Below are positions 25,293 through 35,416 of a stretch of 64,000 bases of DNA, one piece after another. Below the pieces are notes generated by a model. The model was not told where the DNA came from and did not search any database. It worked only from the letters and a program-made list of their open reading frames with translations. Within the stretch, counting starts at the first letter, position 1, and the number at the start of each line of letters is the position of its first letter. This stretch comes from G963674835 sp963674835 (lineage in GTDB: Bacteria > Planctomycetota > Planctomycetia > Pirellulales > Thermoguttaceae), in contig CAXXKC010000001.1 of assembly GCA_963674835.2 (NCBI GenBank), positions 868,001-932,000 of the forward strand. Direction: 5' to 3'. A program made the translations under genes and the position numbers.

Positions 25293-28200
25293 CTACTCGC
25301 CTTGCAGTGCGGCGACCACCGGCGCCTTGACGGAGGCGCGCACGGCGGTCAGGCTGGCGAGGAGGCCGCACGCCAACACGACGAGGAGCGTGCCGGCCAA
25401 CCCGGTCCAGGGAATCATGGCGTGGCCGCTCATCACGTGTGGCAGCACGGCAACCGCGGCAGCCAGTAGTCCGGCGGCCATTCCGCCCAGCAAGAGGACA
25501 CCGCTCTCCAACAGCACGAGGCATCCGAGCCGGCGCCGGCGAAAACCGACCGCTCGCAGCAGGGCCAATTCACCCCGGCGCTCCATCACGCTGCGCATCT
25601 GGACGGCGGCCAATCCAAGAGTCCCCAGCAGGAGCCCCAGTCCGCCGAGGCTTTGGAAGGTCGACAAGTAGGTGTTCTGTACCACGAGGAATCCGGCCAG
25701 TCGCTCGGCGGTGGTTTGTGTCGCCAGGCCGTAATCGCCCAGGGTATCGTCCAACAGGGTGCGCACTTCGGCGCTGCGATCGGGAGCCGTCTCGACCAAA
25801 AAGAAGCGGAAACCGCTCGTGTCGGGGAAGGCTTGAAGGAACGCCGACTCGGTGATAAGCAGGTCGCCCTGAAAGATGCCGTTGTTCAGCAGGCCGACCA
25901 CCACCAGACGCAGCGGCCGCCCGGCGACGTCGGTCACGTCGAACGTTTCGCCCACGCCCTTCCACAGGTGCAACGCATACATGGCCGTGTTCTTCTCCAA
26001 CACGACCGGAACCCGGGACGTACCGTCGGCATCGGGCTCCAGCTTGCGGTTGAGCAGCCGCCACGGGTTGGCCCGTTCCTCGGGCGTATTGGCGTCGGAG
26101 GCCGCCCACTCGAACCCACCCCGGTCGATCAACGCCGGCGGTACACCGAGGATTCGAGGCTGGCGGGGGCGGTAGAGGTTCAGACAACTGGCATCGTCAC
26201 CCGACCGCACACGGAAGGCCATCACCCGAGCATCCCGCAGAAGCGGCTCCGCCTGCGGCGGGAACCCCAACTCGGCGCGGCCTTCCTCGGTATTCAGATC
26301 CTGGTAGATGGGCTGTGCACTCTGGGCCACCAGGGCAAATCCGCCATCGCCGCTGCCGAAGCGAGGCGTCTGCCCGATCGGGTCGAGTCGAAAGGCACTG
26401 ACCGAGACAATCAGGAAGCAAGCCGACGCCACCAAGCCGATGCTCAACGTGCTTCGCCCCGGATAGCGGGCAGCGTTGCGCATGGCCAGCCGCAGCAGGT
26501 TACCTCGTCCGACGGCGATGGCCGGCCCGGTCGCCGCGTCGCGCAGCCTACTGCCGATCCATGCCCAACTTGCGGCCAGCACCAGCGCACCGGCGCCGAA
26601 AAAGGCTCCCGCCCTGGCCTCTTCGCTCAACTGCGTAGCTGCCAGGCCGGCGACGAGTGCCGCAGTCAGCGCCGCGCCGCTGACAGTCGCGACAAGCCGC
26701 GACCGGCGGCCGATTCCCGGCGGGGCGTCGGTGCACTGGCCGGCCATCAGCCGGGCAGCCGAGGCCCGCAGTGAGTGACGGACCGTCCAGGCGATCGTCG
26801 TCGCGGCCACGATCAGTCCGCTGGCATATCCGACCATCAGGCTTCTGGCACTCACGTGCAAATGGAGGAATGGTGTACCGATCGCGGCCAGCCACCAAGT
26901 GCCCAAGCCCGCGATCATCAGCGCGGCGTAGGCCACGCCCGCCAACACGCCCAGGATACCGGCCACTCCCGCGACAATGAGCCCCTCGGTCGTCAACAAA
27001 CGGCTCACGCGGCGCCGGGTGAAGCCGAGGGCCAGGAGGGTGCCGATTTCGCCGGCTCGCTGCTGGACGCCCAGTCGGAACAGCAGCGCAATGAGCATCA
27101 CGGCCGCTAGAATGAGGAACATGCTGAACATCAGGAAGAGCACGTCGAATGGCGTGGCACCCGAAGCGGCCTGCAAGCCCCGACGTTTGACCGGTTGGAA
27201 CACGAAGCCGAGCGCGGCGGGATCCAACGAGAGCTGTCGCGCGAGATCGTCCACCGTTTCGCCGGGCTTGGGCGCTATCCGCAACGACGTGGTCCGCCCG
27301 AAACGGCTCTGCCAGAGTTTTCGGCCGGTGGCCAACGAGACGAAGGCCTTGGGGGTCGCCCGATATTGCTTCCAATAGTCTTCATCCTGCTTGCGGATGC
27401 GCTTGGCATCGAACGGGAAGGGCGGATCCCAGTCGGCCATGGTGAGTTGATCGGTCACTCCGGCCACTTCGGGAGTGAGCGCCGGGTCGGCGGCGGCGTC
27501 TTCCATGGCGGCGACGGCCGCCAGGCGGAAGTCGGCGCTACGCTCGCGGATCTGCCCGTCGCGTGTTTCCGGCTCGAACCAACTCAGGCGAACCGAGTCG
27601 CCCGGCTTGGCCTGCAACTGCTGGGCGGCCCAGGCATTGAGCACGATCTGGTCGTCGGCCAGCGGTTCGATCGTCGCCGCGTCGGCAGTAACCCAGGGCC
27701 CCAACGGCGGTGCCGAGGTGAAATCGATCGCTGTGACGGTCGAGTACGGGATCGTTCGACCGTTGGCCTCGATCGTGTTGGCCAGATAGGTCAGCGCCGG
27801 CTGCACGGCCCGCCCGCCGAGCGACTTGAGAATCGCAGCTTCCAGCGATGCTTCGAGAATCAGCCGCTTGCTGGTGATGTTGAAGTATCCGCGCGGCGTT
27901 CTCTCCACGCGAAGGCCGTAATCGGCCAGTTGCGGCTTGAACAGATCTGCCAGCCGCCGATCGGCCTCGGGCGTTGGCGCCGTCTCGACGCTTCGTCCGG
28001 TAACCAGGATCACGTTGGCACCGCCCGTCTCGCCCAGTTGCTCGCCGAGCCAGTCCAACGGCACGTACGCGTTCTGCGGCAGTTGCTGACTGGGGCGAAG
28101 CGAGAATCGTCCCAACCCTTTCGCTGGAACGACCGCCGCGACGGTCAGCGAGCGTCCCTCCACGGTGTTTGACTTCCGCCCCAGCGCACTGTCCGATGGA

Positions 28201-28694
28201 ATGGCCGTGATTCGCGGCAGCCAGAGGATCACGCGATCGCCCACTTTCACGTTCAGTCGCTCTGCGAGCGGCCGGTTCAGGACGATCTGCCGCCGGTCCG
28301 GCGGTGTCAGGGGACGGTCGCCGAGCCGCCAGAACTGCGGGTCGCACCCCAGCAGGTTCACCTGATTGGCTCGATGCGCGGTGTGTGAGTCGGGATTCTC
28401 CATGTTCGCGGTGAGGAGAATTGCCGACAGGGCCTGGTCGAAGTCGGTCGAGAAATCGGGCTGCGCGGCTAGTTCGCCGGCCAGAGCGGCGCGGAAGAAC
28501 CGGTCGGTCGCCAACACATAGTCGATTCGTCCGAGACGATCGAGCGTCAACTGCCGCAGGCTGCCCCGCATCGAGTCGCCGACCCCCAGCGCGCCGGTCA
28601 AGACGGCCGTGGCCGCCACGACTCCGAGCCCCAGCACAACGTGCATGCGCCGGTGGAAGGCAAGCGAACGGAGAATCAGGCCGAGAATTGACAT
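25293..28694 (-). CDS. ABC transporter permease, FtsX-like, double-core
   Basis: A 1133-residue membrane protein with two FtsX-like cores in one chain. An N-terminal anchor (residues 15-40) is followed by a large periplasmic part to about 500. The first membrane core is at about 525-700 (LFLMFSMFLILAAVMLIALL, then RAGEIGTLLALGFTRRRVSR). A second periplasmic part follows, then the final core at about 1010-1130 (RRGELALLRAVGFRRRRLG). This arrangement is typical of LolCE/MacB-type machines that move lipoproteins or other periplasmic cargo rather than importers. The matching ATPase gene is directly upstream (64-bp gap). The cargo is unknown. Confidence 0.88.
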   Translation of the reverse strand: MSILGLILRSLAFHRRMHVVLGLGVVAATAVLTGALGVGDSMRGSLRQLTLDRLGRIDYVLATDRFFRAALAGELAAQPDFSTDFDQALSAILLTANMENPDSHTAHRANQVNLLGCDPQFWRLGDRPLTPPDRRQIVLNRPLAERLNVKVGDRVILWLPRITAIPSDSALGRKSNTVEGRSLTVAAVVPAKGLGRFSLRPSQQLPQNAYVPLDWLGEQLGETGGANVILVTGRSVETAPTPEADRRLADLFKPQLADYGLRVERTPRGYFNITSKRLILEASLEAAILKSLGGRAVQPALTYLANTIEANGRTIPYSTVTAIDFTSAPPLGPWVTADAATIEPLADDQIVLNAWAAQQLQAKPGDSVRLSWFEPETRDGQIRERSADFRLAAVAAMEDAAADPALTPEVAGVTDQLTMADWDPPFPFDAKRIRKQDEDYWKQYRATPKAFVSLATGRKLWQSRFGRTTSLRIAPKPGETVDDLARQLSLDPAALGFVFQPVKRRGLQAASGATPFDVLFLMFSMFLILAAVMLIALLFRLGVQQRAGEIGTLLALGFTRRRVSRLLTTEGLIVAGVAGILGVLAGVAYAALMIAGLGTWWLAAIGTPFLHLHVSARSLMVGYASGLIVAATTIAWTVRHSLRASAARLMAGQCTDAPPGIGRRSRLVATVSGAALTAALVAGLAATQLSEEARAGAFFGAGALVLAASWAWIGSRLRDAATGPAIAVGRGNLLRLAMRNAARYPGRSTLSIGLVASACFLIVSVSAFRLDPIGQTPRFGSGDGGFALVAQSAQPIYQDLNTEEGRAELGFPPQAEPLLRDARVMAFRVRSGDDASCLNLYRPRQPRILGVPPALIDRGGFEWAASDANTPEERANPWRLLNRKLEPDADGTSRVPVVLEKNTAMYALHLWKGVGETFDVTDVAGRPLRLVVVGLLNNGIFQGDLLITESAFLQAFPDTSGFRFFLVETAPDRSAEVRTLLDDTLGDYGLATQTTAERLAGFLVVQNTYLSTFQSLGGLGLLLGTLGLAAVQMRSVMERRGELALLRAVGFRRRRLGCLVLLESGVLLLGGMAAGLLAAAVAVLPHVMSGHAMIPWTGLAGTLLVVLACGLLASLTAVRASVKAPVVAALQGE

Positions 28695-28758
28695 ACGTTA
28701 TCGGGGATCGTTTTGCGAAAAAACCAGGGTACTCCGAACACACTCGCTGTCCACCAGA

Positions 28759-29427
28759 CTACGTCAGCCGCCCTTCGTCCAACTCCAATCGGCGGTGCAT
28801 CCGCGAGGCCAGGCGGTCGCTGTGGGTTACGACGACGAGCATCATGGGCTCTTGGGTCTGCAGTTCCAGCAGCAGGCCTGCGACCCGGTCGGCCGTCGTG
28901 CGGTCCAGGTTGCCGGTGGGCTCGTCGGCCAATACGAGGACGGGCCGATTCACCAGCGCCCTCGCCAGGGCCACGCGCTGGCGCTCGCCGCCGGAGAGTT
29001 CTGCTGGACGGTGGTCCAGGCGATTGCCCAACCCGACGCGATCCAGCAGCGATCGTGCTCGATCGAGCGTTTCCGCCGAGGGCGAGCCGGCGGCGATCGT
29101 CGGCACGAGCACGTTTTCCAACACGGAGCACTGGGGCAGCAGATGATGGTCTTGAAAGACGAAACCGACGTTGCGATTGCGGAACCGGGCCAGCGCCGGC
29201 TCGTCGAGTCCGGCCGGGTCCTGCCCATCCAGCACCACGCGACCCGAGCTAGGCAGCTCGAGCGCACCCAGGATGTTCAACAGCGTCGTCTTCCCCGACC
29301 CGCTGGGCCCCACGACGGCCACATTGTCGCCGGCCGTCAGTTGGAGCGACACGCCGCGGAGGACCACGACCGGCTCACCCCGCGTGGGATACTGCTTGGC
29401 GACTTCTTCGACGACCAGAGTGCTCAT
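28759..29427 (-). CDS. ABC transporter ATP-binding protein, LolD/MacB type
   Basis: A 222-residue cytoplasmic ATPase. Walker A is GPSGSGKTTLLN, the Q-loop region is FVFQDHHLLPQ, the signature is LSGGERQRVALARAL and Walker B is VLADEPTGNLD, all spaced as in LolD-type ATPases. It powers the FtsX-like permease encoded just downstream. The prenyltransferase-like gene ends 62 bp upstream, so the three genes form a likely operon. Confidence 0.93.
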   Translation of the reverse strand: MSTLVVEEVAKQYPTRGEPVVVLRGVSLQLTAGDNVAVVGPSGSGKTTLLNILGALELPSSGRVVLDGQDPAGLDEPALARFRNRNVGFVFQDHHLLPQCSVLENVLVPTIAAGSPSAETLDRARSLLDRVGLGNRLDHRPAELSGGERQRVALARALVNRPVLVLADEPTGNLDRTTADRVAGLLLELQTQEPMMLVVVTHSDRLASRMHRRLELDEGRLT

Positions 29428-29489
29428 GCGACGACGGTCCTCCCTCGGCCTGGCGGTTCTTTCACGTTACCGCACGCCGGCAGCAGACA

Positions 29490-30419
<930 letters not shown>

Positions 30420-30505
30420 CAGATCGTTCCCGGGGGCTGTGGTCCAGCATAGCACAACCCCCCGATCTTCGCCCGCCGACCCTCACACGCCGTAGAAGAC
30501 AACCC

Positions 30506-30534
30506 TTGACACCTCCTACACTCTGTCGTAGAAT
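30506..30534 (+). promoter_or_regulatory. Consensus promoter of blaI
   Basis: A perfect -35 TTGACA (30506-30511), a 17-bp spacer and TAGAAT (30529-30534) form a near-consensus sigma-70 promoter 48 bp upstream of the blaI start. It overlaps the BlaI-type operator, so the gene is probably autorepressed. Confidence 0.8.
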
Positions 30535-30556
30535 ACCCTCCGACAGCATGTAGGAG
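30513..30556. promoter_or_regulatory. Double BlaI/MecI-type operator
   Basis: The outer arms CTCCTACA (30513-30520) and TGTAGGAG (30549-30556) are perfect inverted repeats. Inner arms CTGTCG (30522-30527) and CGACAG (30541-30546) repeat the symmetry. The region can be read as two adjacent operators of the form CCTACA-NNN-TGTAGG: 30515-30529 and 30540-30554, the second with a single mismatch. The TACA/TGTA core is the known BlaI/MecI recognition pattern. It spans the spacer and -10 box of the blaI promoter. Confidence 0.75.
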
Positions 30557-30581
30557 ATTCGTGGTTGGGGAGGAGCCGCCT

Positions 30582-31028
30582 ATGCGAAAAGACCTTCCCC
30601 CGTTGAGCGAAACCGAGCGCGAGGTGCTCAAAACGCTCTGGGAGCACGGGCCGGGGACCGTGCGGGAAGTGAACGAGAAGCTGCCCCAGTGGGCGTACAC
30701 CACGGTGCAGACGCTCCTGACACGCCTTCAACGCAAGGGATACGTCGCCTGCGATCGCAGCGGGTTCGCCCACGTGTTCCGGCCGCTGGTAACTCGCGAC
30801 AAGCTGGTGCGCCACCGCTTGCGCGATCTGGTCGCAGAGTTCGCTCAAGAGATGACCGCACCGCTTGTCCTTGCGATGGTCGAGCAACAGCGCCCATCGC
30901 CCGAGGAGATCCAGAGGCTGCGGCAGCTTTTGGACCGCCTGGAAGCGGAATACGAAAGCGGGAAGTCTGGCATGAGTTCGCCGACCAAACCCCGCAAGCA
31001 AGAGCGTTCCGACTCGTCGTCGTCTTGA
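30582..31028 (+). CDS. BlaI/MecI/CopY-family repressor
   Basis: A 148-residue winged-helix repressor. The N-terminal half carries the family pattern PLSETEREVLKTLWEHGPGT followed by WAYTTVQTLLTRLQRKGYV. The C-terminal half (residues 75-125) is the helical dimerisation and protease-sensitive part, and a charged, serine-rich tail follows. The ATG at 30582 has GGGGAGGAG seven bases upstream; the longer GTG start at 30561 lacks it. BlaI proteins are cleaved when a partner M56/BlaR1-type sensor protease is activated. The sensor gene follows 36 bp downstream but is broken, so induction by it should fail. Confidence 0.9.
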   Translation: MRKDLPPLSETEREVLKTLWEHGPGTVREVNEKLPQWAYTTVQTLLTRLQRKGYVACDRSGFAHVFRPLVTRDKLVRHRLRDLVAEFAQEMTAPLVLAMVEQQRPSPEEIQRLRQLLDRLEAEYESGKSGMSSPTKPRKQERSDSSSS

Positions 31029-31064
31029 TGTTCGACCACTCTCTTCTATCGAGGAAGGACCATC

Positions 31065-31631
31065 ATGCTCCTCTGGTTTGCACACAACACGCTGGCGGCG
31101 GCCGTTCTGGCGCTGATCGTCCTGGTAGCGTGCCGCGTGGGGCGATTCCGCCCGGCCATTCAGCACGTCCTTTGGCTGATCGTTCTGGTCAAACTGCTGG
31201 CGCCGGCCTGGATGAGTTGGCCCTGGTCGCCCCGGGGCATGGCCACCCGTTGGATTCCCGTCAACGCCGCGCCGCAAGCGTTTTCGGCCCCGTTCTCGGC
31301 TGCCATCGCACAAGTTCGCACACACGCAACAGCTCAGCCGGTCTCGTCCAACGGGCTGTCAGGCGAAGTCGCCGAAACGCAAGCAGATCGTCCAATAGCC
31401 GAGCGTCGTGGATCGGAAGCAACACCGCAGAAGGACCGCTCGGGGGCGTCGCGAAACACGGCCCCAACCCCGTTGCCCCAGCAAGCGCGAATCGGCCTGC
31501 AACCGCAGCCTTCGCAGGATACAGATTCCGTACCGCAGAGGATTTCCTGGGTCTCCTCCGCCGCAGCGTTTCTCTGGCGTCAGTTCCTCGCAATGGCCAG
31601 TCGTCCCCGCGACGCACTCCTGGGGCTCTAG
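31065..31631 (+). pseudogene. M56 sensor peptidase, N-terminal fragment ending at premature TAG
   Basis: This is the first part of a BlaR1-like M56 membrane peptidase. The start has a GAGGAAGGA site, and two hydrophobic helices follow (LWFAHNTLAAAVLALIVLVA and HVLWLIVLVKLLAPAW). Then comes a long Q/P/S-rich loop. Translation stops at a TAG (31629-31631) in the middle of the third hydrophobic segment. The same frame reads on without change as AIGAAILLALQAIQTLRF, so one base change from TGG (Trp) to TAG explains the break. A normal M56 protein would be a single chain across this point. Confidence 0.8.
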
Positions 31632-32192
31632 GCCATCGGCGCGGCGATCCTGCTTGCACTCCAGGCGATTCAAACGCTCCGTTTTCGCCGCCTGATACGC
31701 CGCGGCGGCGTCCTCTCCGACCAGTGCGCGGGCGAGTTGCATCGGTTGGCCGACCAACTGGGCGTGAAACCGCCGCAGGCCCGCGTGGTGGCCGGACTGG
31801 CCTCACCGGTCCTCTGGTGCCTGGGCAGACCGGTGCTGCTGTGGCCCGAGTCGCTGGAACAGGACCTCACCTCCGACGCCACGCGGAGTCTGTTGGTCCA
31901 CGAGTTGGCCCATCTGCGGCGGCGCGATCACTGGGTGGCGTGGCTCGAGATGGTTGGGGCTGTCGTCTGGTGGTGGAATCCGCTGTTCTGGTATGTCCGC
32001 CGGCGGCTTCGGCAATGTGCCGAGATGGCCTGCGACGTTTGGGTCGTTTGGACACTGCCCAATGCCCGACGCAGTTACGCCAAATCGCTGGTAACGATCA
32101 CGGAACTGGCATCGCATCGCCGCATTGTGGCTCCTGCGTGGGGAGCGATCGGCGAAGCAAGGAACCTGGAGAGGAGGTTAGTCATGATCTTC
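31632..32192 (+). pseudogene. M56 sensor peptidase, catalytic fragment
   Basis: This in-frame continuation after the TAG holds the protease core. The zinc motif HELAHLRRRDHW is intact, with a hydrophobic segment WWWNPLFWYVRRRL after it and the ERRLVMIF segment at the end. An internal start at about 31737 would still encode the HELAH motif but would lack the sensor helices. The fragment is then interrupted by a 140-bp MITE-like insertion at 32193. In the interrupted version the frame runs about 34 further codons into the element and stops at 32294. Confidence 0.8.
32182..32192. repeat. Left target-site duplication of MITE
   Basis: TCATGATCTTC at 32182-32192 is repeated exactly at 32333-32343 on the other side of the element. 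The 11-bp length is in the range known for IS4-like transposases. Confidence 0.85.
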
Positions 32193-32332
32193 CCACCCCT
32201 TTCAACATGGTGTCGTCTTTCCCGAGGAATTCGCAGCTGGCATCGGCCAGAGGAAACAGCCATCGACAATATCGAATTTCGTTTCTCCCGGTGATTTGCC
32301 AGCTAGCGTTGCTTTCATGTTGAAAGGGGTGG
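32193..32332. mobile_element. 140-bp MITE-like element inserted in M56 gene
   Basis: The ends are perfect 17-bp inverted repeats, CCACCCCTTTCAACATG (32193-32209) and its complement (32316-32332). An internal inverted pair AGCTGGCA/TGCCAGCT is also present. The element is flanked by an 11-bp direct repeat, as expected of a transposed unit. It codes for no transposase, so it would depend on an enzyme supplied elsewhere. Removing the element and one copy of the direct repeat (151 bp, not a multiple of three) restores one continuous M56 reading frame, ERRLVMIF joined to RSDVRRDLSWAG. The insertion is therefore a recent event in a gene that was previously uninterrupted here. Confidence 0.82.
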
Positions 32333-32343
32333 TCATGATCTTC
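32333..32343. repeat. Right target-site duplication of MITE
   Basis: The second copy of TCATGATCTTC lies directly after the right inverted repeat. It is identical to 32182-32192. Confidence 0.85.
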
Positions 32344-33459
32344 CGTAGCGACGTCCGCCGCGATCTGTCTTGGGCCGGCCAAGTGCTGATTCTCCTGCTG
32401 GCCCTGGTTGTATTGCCCGGCTGGTCCTGGGCAGGAGAGGGCGCGAAGATGCCCAAGCCGACCCAACCGCCAACCGTCGAGCCAAAAACGCCTTCCACAA
32501 CCGTGGAGTCTGCCGTGGAAACGCAACCGACGGCAGGGCTGCCGACCCCGCCGCCGGCCAGCGCCGTTGCCACTCCAATTGCTTCGCCTCCAACGGTCAG
32601 CACCAGAGCGATCGTCCCGCGTACACGCAGCGTCGCGGCCCCGAGCTCGCCAGCCGGCCCCATGTCGATTCGCGTGTTTCCGCTCGAGCGCATCGATCCG
32701 CCGCAGATGATCGACATGATCCGAGCGCTGTGGCAATGGAGCGCCGATCAGAACCGGCAGGCCTCGGTCATCGCCTTCGTTTCGCCGCCGAACTCGCGCA
32801 CGGCGAACCCGAGATTGTCAGACGATCCCTTTGCGCCACCGGTCGTGGTGGCGTCCGGCATGGGTTCCTCCGGATCTGGTGGTCGTGGAGTTTCCGGTCC
32901 GTTGCCGCCGACCGCCGCCAGCACAGCGGGAATCGTCCAGCAGCTGACGTCCGCTTTGCATCAAAGTACGACCTACACGTACGGATACGCTGGAGGACGG
33001 TCACCGGATGATGAGCTTCACCTTGCCGCCGATCTGCCGACGCATTCTCTCATCGTGCGAGGCTCGACCGATCAGCTCGAGCGGGTAGCTCAACTGGTCA
33101 AGGCACTGGACGCAAGCGGTGAGGCCCTGCCCGGGCAGATTGAGAAGCTTGGCAACGTGCGAGCTTTGCCGGTTCGGCATCGCAGTGTCGCGGAGATGAT
33201 TCGGATCTTCCAGAGCTTGGGGATTACGGTTCGCGAAATCCCGATTCCGGCAACCGACAACGAGGCCGATCGTGGAGCCAGGCTCATCGCCTTCGGCCCC
33301 GAACCCGACGTGGCCGAAATCCAACGGCTCGTCGAGTCGCTGGACGTCGAAGATGCGAAGCCCGAATCGGCGAAGCCCCGCGCCAAGAGGTCGGCTGGTG
33401 GTGCGTCAGGACAACCTGTGCCGGCCGGCGTGCCCGTGCCAGGTGGGCCGGCCCGCTAA
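32333..33459 (+). pseudogene. M56 sensor peptidase, C-terminal fragment with secretin-like domain
   Basis: After the insertion the frame is shifted by one and continues the M56 protein. It has the last membrane helix (GQVLILLLALVVLPGWSWAG), a long P/T-rich linker and a domain with SIRVFPLERIDPPQMIDMIR. Then come THSLIVRGSTDQLERVAQLVKALD and a second repeat LIAFGPEPDVAEIQRLVESLD. These two are the pattern of short secretin/NolW-like N-terminal domains. An open frame begins at a TTG (32296) inside the element, so a separate product is possible but would lack the protease. Ancestrally this was the periplasmic sensing part of the same protein as the two upstream fragments. Confidence 0.75.
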
Positions 33460-33482
33460 TCACCCCAACGCCTGTCCCGCTC

Positions 33483-35240
33483 TCACTCCAGACGGGTCAG
33501 CTCCACATAATGGACCCCGACGGCCCGCGGGCGATCCTCCACGACCGCCTCCAGCCGTCCGGGGCCCAAGGGGATCTCCACGTTGCGGAACAAGCACTCG
33601 GTCTGGCCCACCTTGGCTGGCTGCTGCACGGATCGTCCACCGCAGCGGAGTTGGATCTGGCCGTCAGCCTTCAGCGGCGCAAACCGTAGCTTGACATCGA
33701 AGCGGGCCTGCGAAACGACGTTCACTTCCCAGAAGCCGATGCCCGCGGGCCCCCAACTCGCACCGTCGCCGCGCCAATCCTGCCGCGTGAGCAATACGGG
33801 ATTCTCCTCCGCGGCGCCGAGGAAGATCCGCGAGGGAGTGCGATAGTCGCGACCACTGGTTACGTCGTCGAACCAGGCATCGTAGGCCGCCTTGAGTTTC
33901 GCTAGCTCCTCCGGTTTCTCCGCGGCCAAATTGTGCATCTCCAGCGGATCGTGCGCCATGTCGTAGAGCTGGAAATCGGTCTTTTCGTCCCACTTCCCCT
34001 CGCCGGTCCCCAACGGTTGGAGCAGTTTCCAATCCTGCGACCGCGCCGCGAAGCACCGGTAGCGCTGCGGAATATCGCCGCGATGCCATTGCAAGCAGAG
34101 CACACGGTCGGGCAGCGTCGCCGGTTGGCCGCGCAATGCGGACGCCAAGCTCACACCGTCGAACTTCACGCGGTCGGGCTTGGCCACGCCACAGAAGTCC
34201 AGCAGGGTCGGCGCCAGGTCGATGTGCGCGGCGATGCGATCCACCTCGTGGCCCGCCTTGAGCCGGCGCGGCCAGCGCAGGAAGCAGAACTGGTGAACGC
34301 CGCCCTCGAACGGCGTACCTTTCCATCCCTGGAAGCCCGCATTGTAGCCGTTGTGCCGTTGGCAGCCGTTATCGGAGAACATCACCACGATCGTGTCGTC
34401 GGCCAGCTTCAACTCGTCGAGCTTCGCCAGCAGACGCCCGACGTTGTCGTCGATGTTCTCGATCATCCCGTACACACGGGCCAATACCCCCGGCTTGTTC
34501 TTAGCCGCCATGGGATGCCCCTTTTTCGGGAACGCGGCGGCGCTGAAATCCTTGCCTTCGTAGTGCTCGCGATACTCGTCGGGCACCTGGTGCGGCGAGT
34601 GGGGGCAGTTGAAAGGCAGATAAACGAAGAAGGGCCGATCGCTCTTCCGCTGGATGAAATCGATCGCCGCGGTGGTAATCACGTCGCTCACGTAGCCCTG
34701 CGTCTTTACCCAGGTTCCGTTGTGGCGAAGCGTGGCATTGAAGTAGGCGCCGCGTTCGTCGACAGGATCGGGCGCGTCGCCGGGCTGCGCCAGCCCACCG
34801 CCGTTGAGGACCAACGACTCCTGGAAACCTTTGTCCATGGCCCGCATCGGGTAGTTGTCGCCGAGATGCCACTTGCCGAAGATGCCCGTGCGATAGCCTC
34901 CCGCGGCGAACATTTGGGCCACGGTCGTTTCGTCGGGGTGCATCAGTGAACGTCCGATATAGGTGTCAGTGACCCCGGTTCGGTAGTTGTACCGCCCGGT
35001 CATGAGGCAGGCCCGGGTGGGCGAACACACCGGCATGACGTGGAAGTTCACCAGCGCCGCACTCTCGCTCGCCAGCCGGTCGATGTGCGGCGTGCGGATC
35101 AGCGCGTTGCCGGTGGCGCCCAATTCACCGAAACCCTGATCGTCGGTGAGGATGACGATCACATTAGGCTTTCGCTCTGCGGCAAGAGTCGTGCCGGCAA
35201 ACAGAGCGAGCAGTGCGGTCGCGGCAGTCAGTTTGCTCAT
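33483..35240 (-). CDS. Secreted arylsulfatase-family sulfatase
   Basis: A 585-residue exported type I sulfatase, expected to cleave sulfate esters from polysaccharides. It has a Sec signal peptide (KLTAATALLALFAGTTLAA). The active-site motif CSPTR puts the formylglycine-forming cysteine at residue 72, with the following TGR. Metal-binding parts are VIVILTDDQGFGELG near the N-terminus and VVMFSDNGCQ in the middle, and FGKWHLGD is also typical. The last 90 residues form an extra beta-rich domain. The ATG at 35240 gives the signal peptide; an earlier in-frame start at 35285 is less likely. The activating enzyme is not in the window. It is downstream of the two-domain DUF1080 gene on the same strand and converges on the broken M56 gene with 23 bp between. 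Confidence 0.92.
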   Translation of the reverse strand: MSKLTAATALLALFAGTTLAAERKPNVIVILTDDQGFGELGATGNALIRTPHIDRLASESAALVNFHVMPVCSPTRACLMTGRYNYRTGVTDTYIGRSLMHPDETTVAQMFAAGGYRTGIFGKWHLGDNYPMRAMDKGFQESLVLNGGGLAQPGDAPDPVDERGAYFNATLRHNGTWVKTQGYVSDVITTAAIDFIQRKSDRPFFVYLPFNCPHSPHQVPDEYREHYEGKDFSAAAFPKKGHPMAAKNKPGVLARVYGMIENIDDNVGRLLAKLDELKLADDTIVVMFSDNGCQRHNGYNAGFQGWKGTPFEGGVHQFCFLRWPRRLKAGHEVDRIAAHIDLAPTLLDFCGVAKPDRVKFDGVSLASALRGQPATLPDRVLCLQWHRGDIPQRYRCFAARSQDWKLLQPLGTGEGKWDEKTDFQLYDMAHDPLEMHNLAAEKPEELAKLKAAYDAWFDDVTSGRDYRTPSRIFLGAAEENPVLLTRQDWRGDGASWGPAGIGFWEVNVVSQARFDVKLRFAPLKADGQIQLRCGGRSVQQPAKVGQTECLFRNVEIPLGPGRLEAVVEDRPRAVGVHYVELTRLE

Positions 35241-35416
35241 AGTACGGGGAGCTCCGTAATGTGTGTCCCTGGGAGATCCGGTCAAGACCGAAACGGTTTC
35301 GGCCGTCGAGCCACTGTCTCTGAGTCCGCCTCCCGTAGTCGATCGTCAATCCGCAGTTTCATCTTCGCCGTGCGCGGCGATCGTGTGAACGGTCTCTCAC
35401 GAATCTGCCGATTCGA

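Noticed and set aside
31629..31631. TAG as a recoded amino acid (pyrrolysine)
   Set aside because: Pyrrolysine is confined mainly to methanogens and a few clostridia, no pyl genes are near, and the gene carries a second, independent lesion, so decay is the simpler reading.
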